Shown: positions 20,066-27,321 of the stretch, piece after piece
Layout of the letters: each line of letters begins with the position of its first letter
How positions within the stretch are numbered: the first letter of the stretch is position 1
NCBI RefSeq assembly: GCF_035658495.1
Contig: NZ_CP141944.1
Coordinates: 2,134,001-2,198,000, forward strand
DNA from: Novosphingobium sp. RL4
Lineage (GTDB): Bacteria > Pseudomonadota > Alphaproteobacteria > Sphingomonadales > Sphingomonadaceae
Direction of reading: 5' to 3'
Length of the DNA: 64,000 bases
Notes under the pieces: generated by a model
The model's input: only the letters and a program-made list of their open reading frames with translations
The model's database searches: none
What the model was told of the DNA's origin: nothing
Translations under genes and position numbers: made by a program

Positions 20066-20932
20066 TCAATTTCCCCGGCGCGCCATGAAAGCGAGCCGTT
20101 CGAAGAGCATGACGTCCTGTTCGTTCTTGAGCAAGGCTCCGTGCAGAGGCGGGATCGCCTTCGTCGGGTCCTGGTTCTGAAGGACGTCGAGCGGCATGTC
20201 CTCGCTGAGCAGGAGCTTCAGCCAGTCCAGCAGCTCGCTGGTGGAAGGCTTCTTCTTGAGGCCGGGAACCTCGCGCAGTTCGTAGAAGATTTCCATCGCG
20301 CGGGTGACGAGGGTCTTCTGAATGCCGGGGAAGTGGACATCGACGATGGCCTGCATCGTCTCGCGGTCGGGAAAGCGGATGTAGTAGAAGAAACAGCGGC
20401 GCAGGAACGCGTCGGGCAGGTCCTTCTCGTTGTTCGAGGTGATGACCACGATGGGGCGGTCCTTTGCCGCCACGCGTTCGCCGGTCTCGTAAACGTCGAA
20501 AGCCATTCGATCGAGTTCGGCGAGGAGATCGTTCGGAAACTCGATATCGGCCTTGTCGATCTCGTCGATCAGGAGGACAGGCAGGCGCGGCGAGGTGAAC
20601 GCCTCCCACAGCTTGCCCTTGCGGATATAATTGTTGATGTCATGGACGCGCGCATCGCCGAGCTGACCGTCGCGCAGGCGGGCCACGGCGTCGTACTCGT
20701 AGAGGCCCTGATGGGCCTTGGTGGTGGACTTGACGTTCCAGGTGATGAGCGGGGCATCGAGGGAGGCGGCGATCTGCTCCGCCAGCACCGTCTTGCCGGT
20801 GCCCGGTTCGCCCTTCACCAGAAGGGGACGGCGCAGCAGGACGGCGGCGTTCACCGCGACTTTCAGGTCATCGGTCGCGACGTAGCTGCTGGTGCCTTCA
20901 AAACGCTGCAAACTGCCGGAATTATCGTCCAC
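20066..20932 (-). CDS. MoxR family AAA+ ATPase
   Basis: The product has 288 residues. Walker A is GEPGTGKT (41-48), Walker B VLLIDEID (119-126), sensor 1 VVITSNNEKDLPDAFLRRC. MoxR ATPases act with VWA-domain proteins to insert cofactors or mature membrane or periplasmic complexes. The CoxE-like VWA gene at 16307-17488 is the likely partner. It heads the transcript with the GFA and DUF817 genes. The C-terminal AAA lid is present (DWLKLLLSEDMPLDVL), so it appears intact. Confidence 0.9.
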   Translation of the reverse strand: MDDNSGSLQRFEGTSSYVATDDLKVAVNAAVLLRRPLLVKGEPGTGKTVLAEQIAASLDAPLITWNVKSTTKAHQGLYEYDAVARLRDGQLGDARVHDINNYIRKGKLWEAFTSPRLPVLLIDEIDKADIEFPNDLLAELDRMAFDVYETGERVAAKDRPIVVITSNNEKDLPDAFLRRCFFYYIRFPDRETMQAIVDVHFPGIQKTLVTRAMEIFYELREVPGLKKKPSTSELLDWLKLLLSEDMPLDVLQNQDPTKAIPPLHGALLKNEQDVMLFERLAFMARRGN

Positions 20933-21216
20933 GCCTATCCGTCCTTATCCGCAAAAACCCTGCTTTTCCGCCAAGTTCGTCCACTGCTGTCTGAGCCTGT
21001 GCAGATGCGCATGTTTGACGCATCTTTGACGACTTGACGTGGACAATATGGCAAAAAAGCGCTCAAAAAGGCCCCGCTTGCAACCCGCGCCGCGCGGGCG
21101 AAACTTGCCGAGGGTGTGCACTGGCGGGGCGTAAATGCGCAAGAGCATTTAGGATACCGGCGCGGGAAGCGCGGGGGCGTTTGGTTGGTGCGTTGGCGTG
21201 GCTTACAGGGAAACCC
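20933..21216. other. Intergenic region upstream of the MoxR gene with three TTGACG words
   Basis: The 284 bases contain TTGACG three times (21015, 21026, 21034), possible -35 or binding elements. A very short frame from the ATG at 21048 to the stop at 21134 would encode 28 residues starting MAKKRSKRPRLQ; it has no clear ribosome-binding site. No other gene is visible. Confidence 0.4.
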
Positions 21217-22104
21217 TTATATTCGTAAGGCATCGACGACGATCTTGAATGCGGGCAGGTTCTGACGCCGGCTCGGATAGTAGAGGAAGTAACCGTCGAA
21301 CAGGGGCGACCAATCGTCCAGGATCTGAACCAGCGCGCCTGACGCGACATGCTGCTCCACGATGTTCTCCGGGACGTAGGCGATGCCGTAGCCGCTTACC
21401 GCCGCGTCGATCATCGCGTAGGAATTGTTGAAGGTCACTTGCCCGCTCACCCTGACGCGTAGCGCCTGACCGTCTTTTTCGAATTCCCAGGCATAAAGCC
21501 CCCCGGCGCTTTCATGCCGCATATTGATGCAGACATGCCCCACAAGTTCGTGCGGATGTTCCGGTGCACCATGCGCGTCAAGATAAGAGGGTGACGCCAC
21601 CGCAACCAGACGCCAGTCCGGACCGATGCGGACGGCGATCATGTCCTTTTCAACCGCCTCTCCAAGCCGGACGCCTGCATCGAAACCCTCTTCGACGATG
21701 TTGCGGAAAGTGCTGTCGAGGATCAGTTCGACGCTGATGTCGGGATAGGCGCTGAGAACCGGTTTGAGCTTCGGCCAGACGACGCTCTCCAGCGCATGGT
21801 CGGACAGGGTTAGCCGGATCGAGCCGGACGGCTTGTCCCGGAACGTCATCAACGCGGCGATCTCATCCTCGATCTCGCCAATTCGCGGGGCGATGGTCTG
21901 GAGCAGCCGCTCTCCGGCGATGGTTGTCGCGACACTGCGCGTCGTACGCGACAGCAGCCTTATCCCCATACGCTCTTCGAGCTGCCTGATCGCATGGCTC
22001 AGCGTCGATTGTGAAATGCCCAGTTTCGCCGCTGCCCGCGTGAAGCTGTGTTCTTCGGCGACGGCCTGAAACCAGGCAAGTTGGTTGAGGTCGGTCTTGG
22101 CCAC
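21217..22104 (-). CDS. LysR family transcriptional regulator
   Basis: The product has 295 residues. The N-terminal winged helix-turn-helix is clear (FQAVAEEHSFTRAAAKLGISQSTLSHAIRQLEERMGIRLLSRTTRSV), followed by the two-lobed effector domain (GSIRLTLSDHALE... through SGYGIAYVPENIVEQHVASGALVQIL). It is divergent from the MFS gene across 130 bases holding a palindrome, the usual LysR arrangement, so it probably controls the MFS and hydrolase genes. The effector is unknown. Confidence 0.93.
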   Translation of the reverse strand: MAKTDLNQLAWFQAVAEEHSFTRAAAKLGISQSTLSHAIRQLEERMGIRLLSRTTRSVATTIAGERLLQTIAPRIGEIEDEIAALMTFRDKPSGSIRLTLSDHALESVVWPKLKPVLSAYPDISVELILDSTFRNIVEEGFDAGVRLGEAVEKDMIAVRIGPDWRLVAVASPSYLDAHGAPEHPHELVGHVCINMRHESAGGLYAWEFEKDGQALRVRVSGQVTFNNSYAMIDAAVSGYGIAYVPENIVEQHVASGALVQILDDWSPLFDGYFLYYPSRRQNLPAFKIVVDALRI

Positions 22105-22156
22105 AGGTGCCCTTCCACTGTCGCGCCAGGTGATTATTCGGCTGTGTCGATAAGTT

Positions 22157-22172
22157 CATGCGAATTTGCATG
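22157..22172. promoter_or_regulatory. Candidate LysR operator
   Basis: CATGCGAATTTGCATG is a palindrome (CATGC-N-AATT-N-GCATG) midway between the divergent LysR and MFS genes, with further CGCATG and CATG words on its right. It has the size and position expected for a LysR recognition site. Confidence 0.5.
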
Positions 22173-22234
22173 TCTAATCGCATGATCGCTTGATGGCTAG
22201 ATTGGCTCTGTAGATCGAAGCAGGAGTCTGTTTA

Positions 22235-23428
22235 ATGGTGGTCGCGACCACATCCGATGCCCGGAGTAGGCCCGTCGGCGCCTGGGGTGCAGTACTGTCC
22301 ATGGCGCTGTGCGTGGCGATGCTGATCGCTTCGGAATTCATGCCGGTCAGCTTGCTTACGCCGATGGCGGAAGGGCTTCACGCATCCAGCGGCCAGACCG
22401 GACAGGCCATTTCGATCAGCGGACTGTTTGCGGTGTTGTCCAGCATGCTCATCACCACTGCCGCCGGTACGGTAAACCGGAAATCGGTTCTGGTCGCGAT
22501 GACCGCCCTGATGCTGATTTCGCTCATCCTGGTCGCGGCGGCGCCAAATTTCGCAATGCTCATGATCGGCCGCACCCTGCTCGGCGTCTGTATCGGAGGC
22601 TTCTGGGCATTGGCCACCGCCGTGATCATGCGCCTGGTGCCCGAGGCCGACGTGCCGCGCGCGCTGGCCCTGATGTACGGCGGACAGGCCATAGCCGCAG
22701 CCTTTGCCGCGCCGATCGGCAGCTATCTGGGCGGCATTTTCGGCTGGCGCGCGGTGTTCTGGGCGCTGACGCCCATCGTCGCGGTCAATCTCTTCTGGCA
22801 TCTGGTAGCTCTGCCCTCGCTTCCCGCGAGCCAGCCCCAGGACTTCAGGTCGATGTTCGGCCTGCTCAAGCGGCCCCACTTCCTGCGCGGCCTGATTGCG
22901 GCGATGCTGACCTGGGGTTCGGCCTTCACGATGTTCACCTATCTTCGGCCTTTTCTGGAACAGGTGACGGGCGTGGGCCTCTCGGCCCTGTCGATCCTTT
23001 TGCTGATCCTGGGCTGTGCCGGGTTTATCGGCACCTGGGCGGCCGGGCGCTTCCTGACCGGCAATGTCGCCCCCCTCTTGAAGTTGCCGGCTCTCCTGAT
23101 GGGCGGTTGCACGGCGGGACTGCTGCTGCTCGGCCACTGGGTAGTGGCTGCCAGCATCTTCCTTGCACTTTGGGGTGTCATGAACACCGCCATGTCGGTG
23201 ATCTGGATGACATGGATGTCTCAGAATGTGGATGATGCGCCGGAAGCTGCAGGCAGCCTGATGGTCGCCGCGATCCAGGCCTCGATACTGCTCGGCGCGG
23301 TTGTCGGCGGCCTGCTACTGGACGGTCTGACGATCGTTGCGACTTTTACCGGCAGCGTGATTCTTGCCGGTCTCGCGCTTGCTCTCATCGGCAGCGGCCA
23401 GCGGCTGCTGAAGCCCGCCCGCGCGTAG
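22235..23428 (+). CDS. MFS transporter, DHA1-type exporter
   Basis: The product has 397 residues with 12 predicted membrane segments. The opening MALCVAMLIASEFMPVSLLTPMAEGL and the loop GRTLLGVCIGGFWALATAVIMRLVP are typical of the DHA1 exporters such as NepI and sugar/nucleoside effluxers. The substrate is unknown. It is divergent from the LysR gene and 58 bases ahead of the exported hydrolase, which probably shares its transcript. Confidence 0.87.
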   Translation: MVVATTSDARSRPVGAWGAVLSMALCVAMLIASEFMPVSLLTPMAEGLHASSGQTGQAISISGLFAVLSSMLITTAAGTVNRKSVLVAMTALMLISLILVAAAPNFAMLMIGRTLLGVCIGGFWALATAVIMRLVPEADVPRALALMYGGQAIAAAFAAPIGSYLGGIFGWRAVFWALTPIVAVNLFWHLVALPSLPASQPQDFRSMFGLLKRPHFLRGLIAAMLTWGSAFTMFTYLRPFLEQVTGVGLSALSILLLILGCAGFIGTWAAGRFLTGNVAPLLKLPALLMGGCTAGLLLLGHWVVAASIFLALWGVMNTAMSVIWMTWMSQNVDDAPEAAGSLMVAAIQASILLGAVVGGLLLDGLTIVATFTGSVILAGLALALIGSGQRLLKPARA

Positions 23429-23486
23429 CTACCGCTCCTCTCCCGCAAATAACGAACCTCCACAAGTCGCACGATTGGAGATGCCC

Positions 23487-24572
23487 ATGAGTACCCCTGA
23501 GACGAATGCGCCAGCCCCCGGCCTTCATCGGCGTGAACTTCTGAAACTGACGGGTGCAGGCATCGCCGCATTCGGTGCGGCTTCAATCATCGCCTCCTCC
23601 AACGCAAAGGCTCAGACTATGACAAACGAATGGGACAAGACCTTCCCGAAAAGCGCCAAGCTTGACCACCAGAAGGTCACGTTCAAAAACCGCTACGGCA
23701 TTACGCTCGCCGCCGATATGTATCTGCCGAAGAATCCAACCGCCAAACTGGCCGCAATCGTGGTCAGCGGCCCGTTCGGCGCCGTGAAGGAGCAATCCTC
23801 GGGCCTCTATGCGCAGGCCCTGGCGGAACGCGGGTTCGCAACGCTGGCGTTCGATCCCTCCTATACCGGCGAAAGTGGCGGCGAGCCGCGTAACGTCGCG
23901 TCCCCGGATATCAACACCGAGGATTTCAGCGCGGCCGTCGATTTCATCGGGCTGCGGCCGGAAATCGATCGCGAGCGGATCGGCGTCATCGGTATCTGCG
24001 GCTGGGGCGGTATGGCGCTCAGCACCGCGGCGATCGACAAGCGGATCAAGGCCGTCGTCGCCAGCACCATGTACGACATGACCCGTGTCATGTCGAAGGG
24101 CTATAACGACAGTGTGACCCCGCAGCAGCGCACGGAGACGCTTGAGCAACTGAGCCGCCAGCGCTGGACGGACGCCGAAGAGGGCAGCCCTGCTTATGGC
24201 CCCGTATCGTTGGAACTGAAGGGCGGTGAGCCGCTGTTCGTCGTGGAATATGCGGCTTATTACAAGACGAAGCGCGGGTTCCATCCCCGGGCCATCAACT
24301 CGAACGCGGCATGGTCTCTCACTACGCCCCTGTCGTTCATGAACCTGCCGATCCTCACTTATATTGCTGAAATCTCACCCCGGCCGATCCTGCTTATCCA
24401 TGGCGAGAAGGCTCATTCCCGCTATTTCAGCGAGACGGCCTTTGCGTCAGCGGCTGAGCCCAAAGAACTGATGATCATTCCGGGTGCCACCCACACCGAC
24501 CTCTACGACCAGGTAGACATCATACCGTTCGACAAGCTGACCAGCTTCTTCCAGGAGCATCTCGGCGCCTGA
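23487..24572 (+). CDS. TAT-exported alpha/beta hydrolase
   Basis: The product has 361 residues. The ATG at 23487 is preferred because TTGGAG lies 6 bases upstream; an ATG at 23481 would sit directly on it. The N-terminus has a twin-arginine signal (HRRELLKLTGAGIAAFGAAS, cleavage near AKA). An alpha/beta hydrolase follows, with the elbow IGICGWGGMALST where the usual nucleophile Ser is replaced by Cys or Trp region residues (G-x-C-G-W-G-G), ILLIHGEKAHSRYFSE and a late His in IIPGATHTDLYD. The pattern matches the family often called alpha/beta hydrolase/DLH-like. The substrate is unknown. Confidence 0.82.
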   Translation: MSTPETNAPAPGLHRRELLKLTGAGIAAFGAASIIASSNAKAQTMTNEWDKTFPKSAKLDHQKVTFKNRYGITLAADMYLPKNPTAKLAAIVVSGPFGAVKEQSSGLYAQALAERGFATLAFDPSYTGESGGEPRNVASPDINTEDFSAAVDFIGLRPEIDRERIGVIGICGWGGMALSTAAIDKRIKAVVASTMYDMTRVMSKGYNDSVTPQQRTETLEQLSRQRWTDAEEGSPAYGPVSLELKGGEPLFVVEYAAYYKTKRGFHPRAINSNAAWSLTTPLSFMNLPILTYIAEISPRPILLIHGEKAHSRYFSETAFASAAEPKELMIIPGATHTDLYDQVDIIPFDKLTSFFQEHLGA

Positions 24573-24586
24573 CCGGATGAGGACAC

Positions 24587-24621
24587 GCGGCCGCGCGCGA
24601 CGAATGGTCGGGCGCGGCCGC
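24587..24621. terminator. Bidirectional hairpin between hydrolase and HxlR genes
   Basis: GCGGCCGCGC (24587-24596) and GCGCGGCCGC (24612-24621) form a perfect 10-bp GC stem with a 15-base loop, placed between convergent stops. There is no U tail, so its efficiency as an intrinsic terminator is doubtful. Confidence 0.45.
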
Positions 24622-24627
24622 CTTGGC

Positions 24628-24990
24628 CTAAGCGGACCCCGACCTGTCGTTCGGCGACTTCTTCCGTCCTCGTGCGGCAGGCTTTTCCGGCAAGGTCTTT
24701 CCATACTCTTCCCACCACGCCGTCAGCGCCTCCATGGTGGGGCCAAGCCCGCGCGCCTTGGTCGTCATCTCATATTCGACGCGCGGCGGCACTTCCGCGA
24801 AGACGGTGCGCGAGACCAGGCCATCTGCCTCCAGTTCGCGAAGCTGGGCGGTGAGCATGTGCTGCGTGATGCCCGGGATGCCCTTTCGCAACTCCCCGAA
24901 CCGATGCACCCGCTGATGCAGCAGCCACATGATCTCCAGTTTCCATTTGCCCGAGAGCATCGCGAAGGCGCGGCGCATCTCGTCCTGCAT
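24628..24990 (-). CDS. HxlR family transcriptional regulator
   Basis: The product has 120 residues. The winged helix is complete: LSGKWKLEIMWLLHQRVHRFGELRKGIPGITQHMLTAQLRELEADGLVSR, then YEMTTKARGLGPTMEALTAWWEEYGK. The usual N-terminal cysteine of redox- or aldehyde-sensing HxlR members is missing, so a thiol switch is unlikely. It is divergent from the DoxX-SDR pair and is the probable regulator of it, through the palindrome at 25013-25030. Confidence 0.9.
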   Translation of the reverse strand: MQDEMRRAFAMLSGKWKLEIMWLLHQRVHRFGELRKGIPGITQHMLTAQLRELEADGLVSRTVFAEVPPRVEYEMTTKARGLGPTMEALTAWWEEYGKTLPEKPAARGRKKSPNDRSGSA

Positions 24991-25012
24991 GGTGAAGCCA
25001 TCGTCAGCTATT

Positions 25013-25030
25013 AGTATGATTTTCCATACT
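25013..25030. promoter_or_regulatory. Candidate HxlR operator
   Basis: AGTATG-N6-CATACT is a perfect inverted repeat 23 bases upstream of the HxlR start, in the divergent region before the DoxX gene. Two CATCCTA words lie further right (from about 25046). Confidence 0.55.
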
Positions 25031-25172
25031 TAGTGTCACGAATTCATCCTACTTGTAGCATCTCATCCTAGATGACATTTCGATACAGGTTCAGGTCGCT
25101 GTTGGGAATCCTCAAGTCCGCCGAACGTCAATCAACCGGATCGTCGCCTGCATTGGCGGCGGGGGGAGTGTT

Positions 25173-25595
25173 ATGTCCGCAATCTACACATATTGGATCA
25201 GCACGGGATTGCTTGTCCTGCTCTATCTCACGTCCGCTTTCTTCTACGCCACCAGGAAAGACTGGGTCAGGTCAGCCCTCGTCGAATTGAATTATCCGGC
25301 GCCCTATTTGCTGACTTTCATGATCGCGGTGAAGATCGTTGGACCTGTAGCGATCCTGTCCCGCGTTAGCGGGGCACTCAGCGACCTCGCCTATGCCGGC
25401 ATCTTCTATCACCTCGTGCTCTCCGGGATGGCCCATCTCGGCGTGGGCAAGCCGAAGGGCGCCATGCCTGCGGCTGTGGCGCTGGTGCTTCTGGCCGCGT
25501 CGTTCGCCACGCAGAACGCCGCACGCGACATCCCATCGCCTTACGCGCCGGCTTTCGGCGTGCACCAGTCAACACATATCGAAAGGAATTCATAA
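25173..25595 (+). CDS. DoxX-like small membrane protein
   Basis: The product has 140 residues with four hydrophobic segments (TGLLVLLYLTSAFFYA, YLLTFMIAVKIVGPVAIL, LAYAGIFYHLVLSGMAHL, AVALVLLAASFAT). The YPAPYLLTFMIAVKIVG block is typical of the DoxX-like family, whose members sit in membranes and are tied to redox or thiosulfate metabolism; the exact role here is unknown. A terminal stretch (DIPSPYAPAFGVHQSTHI) is outside the family core. It overlaps the SDR start by 1 base (TAATG). Confidence 0.78.
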   Translation: MSAIYTYWISTGLLVLLYLTSAFFYATRKDWVRSALVELNYPAPYLLTFMIAVKIVGPVAILSRVSGALSDLAYAGIFYHLVLSGMAHLGVGKPKGAMPAAVALVLLAASFATQNAARDIPSPYAPAFGVHQSTHIERNS

Positions 25596-26341
25596 TGGGT
25601 CGTCTTGACGGAAAGGTCGCCATCATCACCGGCGCAGGCCGCGGTATCGGCCGCGCTACCGCCAGGCTATTCGCCGCAGAGGGCGCGAAAGTCGCGGTCC
25701 TCTCGATCACGCCCGCGAATGTCGATGCGGTCGTCGCGGACATCGAGGCCGCCGGTGGAACCGCACTGGGCGTGCCGACCGACGTCAGCGACCCGGATCA
25801 GATCAGGGCCGCAGTCGACACGGTGGTCGCCGCCTGGGGACGGATCGACATCCTCGTGAACAATGCCTTCGATCCCGGAGTGGTCATGTCGCCGATCAAC
25901 GATCTTTCGGTCGAGCAGCTTCAACGCAACTTCGATACCGGCCCGATCGCCAGCCTGCGGGCGATGCAGGCCTGCTATCCCTATCTCAAGGCCAGCGGCG
26001 AAGGCCGGGTCATCAATTTCGGATCGCCCGCGGCCACGCTCGGGATGTCGCCCTATGGACCGTACAACATGGCCAAGGAAGCCACGCGGGCGCTCACGCG
26101 TACAGCGGCGCGCGAATGGGGGCCGGACAACATCACCGTCAACAATGTCCTGCCCGTGGCCGACACCTGGGGTGCGGCGGAAGCGAATGCGCCTGCGCCC
26201 GATAGCGCGCTTGCGCGGTTCGGTTCGCCTGAAGAGGACATTGCCCCGGTGGTGCTGTTCCTCGCCAGCAAGGATGCCCGGTTCCTGACCGGCTACAGCC
26301 TCACGCCCGACGGCGGAATGATCATCGATACTGCGCGCTAA
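25595..26341 (+). CDS. SDR family oxidoreductase
   Basis: The product has 248 residues. The Rossmann motif is TGAGRGIGRA (near 11-20), the NNA motif follows (ILVNNAFDP), the catalytic Tyr-Lys pair is YNMAK, and the catalytic Ser is in INFGSPAATLG. The C-terminal TPDGGMIID is standard. The cofactor preference is unclear. An AAAGGAA ribosome-binding site lies within the end of the DoxX gene, and the two genes are coupled through TAATG. Confidence 0.9.
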   Translation: MGRLDGKVAIITGAGRGIGRATARLFAAEGAKVAVLSITPANVDAVVADIEAAGGTALGVPTDVSDPDQIRAAVDTVVAAWGRIDILVNNAFDPGVVMSPINDLSVEQLQRNFDTGPIASLRAMQACYPYLKASGEGRVINFGSPAATLGMSPYGPYNMAKEATRALTRTAAREWGPDNITVNNVLPVADTWGAAEANAPAPDSALARFGSPEEDIAPVVLFLASKDARFLTGYSLTPDGGMIIDTAR

Positions 26342-26351
26342 GCGGTGAAAT

Positions 26352-26375
26352 GGAGCACTTTTCTATGAGTGCTCC
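26352..26375. terminator. Terminator-like hairpin after the SDR gene
   Basis: GGAGCACT, an 8-base loop TTTCTATG and AGTGCTCC form a perfect 8-bp stem followed by TTCCC on the plus strand. It may also serve the convergent tonB gene, whose stop is at 26554. The remaining bases to 26553 hold no visible gene. Confidence 0.55.
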
Positions 26376-26553
26376 TTCCCGCCACGACGAGTTGGGGTGG
26401 CTTTTTGCGGGAGCCCCGAGGCTGGATGTGACCCTTGTCGGTCATTCAGGCGCGGATTTCCACTTCCCACGCGGATGCCGGCGGCTTTTCCGTAGGCTTC
26501 CCGTTCCACGGCAGCAACTCGTCGCTCCGGTTTATGGGATAGCCGTTTCACCT

Positions 26554-27321
26554 TCAACGAATGAAGAATTCGACCGGAACGACCAGTTCCAGCGTATCAC
26601 CGGGTTTGTCTTCCGGCGGCCGGGGCAATGGCTGGGCACGTTTCGCCAGTGTCAGCGCTTCGCGATCGAGTTCAGGGAAACCGCAGGAGCGCTCGAGGCT
26701 GGTCGACAGCACACGCCCGTCCCGGTCCATCGTGAAACGGATATAGGGAACGCCCTGCTGACGGCGGGCATGGGCTCCAGAGGGATAGCGCCGATACTTG
26801 TTGAGCCGTGCAAGAACCCGTCCTTCCCAGCGATCTGCGGCATTGCTCGAGACCTGGGGAGCGGGCGGTGCCGGGACGGTCTCGGGCGCGGCAGTTTCGG
26901 GCCGCGGGGGAGCCGGGTCAGAGGGCTTTGGCGGTGTGACCGTAGCCGGAGTCTGAAGCGGGGACAGGGCGATCGCCACGGGTTCGCGCGGTTCAACCTT
27001 CGGCGGTGGCGGCGCGGGCTCCTGCTTTTCGACAGGCCGCGGCGCTTCCTTATCCTTGGGCGGGGTTTCCTCGGGCGAGGCAAGCGGCACTTGCTCGACC
27101 ATCAGCGCGGCCGAAGCCCTGGGGGGCTCGACCATGGTCCGGAAGGTCGCGAAAAGGCACACGAGCACCAGTCCATAGAGGCCGGCAGTGCCGACAAGGC
27201 CCAGCCAGCGGCTGCCCCCGTTCGTGCGATAGCGCTCGGGCGCATCGACGAGGAGGGACATGCCGGAAAACGGCGACGGAAGTTCCGATACCATCGAAGT
27301 CAGGCGCCGCCGTTCGCTCAC
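26554..27321 (-). CDS. tonB: Energy transducer TonB
   Basis: The product has 255 residues from a GTG at 27321 that overlaps the receptor stop by 4 bases (GTGA); an ATG at 27294 is an alternative. An N-terminal membrane segment (about 39-60) is followed by a Pro/Lys/Glu-rich periplasmic spacer (residues ~65-160). The C-terminal TonB domain has RVLARLNKYRRYPSGAHARRQQGVPYIRFTMDRDG and SLERSCGFPELDREAL. It passes proton-motive energy from ExbBD to outer-membrane receptors. No exbB or exbD is in the window. The position suggests it serves the adjacent FecA-type receptor. Confidence 0.92.
   Translation of the reverse strand: MSERRRLTSMVSELPSPFSGMSLLVDAPERYRTNGGSRWLGLVGTAGLYGLVLVCLFATFRTMVEPPRASAALMVEQVPLASPEETPPKDKEAPRPVEKQEPAPPPPKVEPREPVAIALSPLQTPATVTPPKPSDPAPPRPETAAPETVPAPPAPQVSSNAADRWEGRVLARLNKYRRYPSGAHARRQQGVPYIRFTMDRDGRVLSTSLERSCGFPELDREALTLAKRAQPLPRPPEDKPGDTLELVVPVEFFIR

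Noticed and set aside
26363..26557. A 64-codon minus-strand frame after tonB
   Set aside because: It has no start signal, is rich in Arg and Lys, and overlaps the terminator hairpin.
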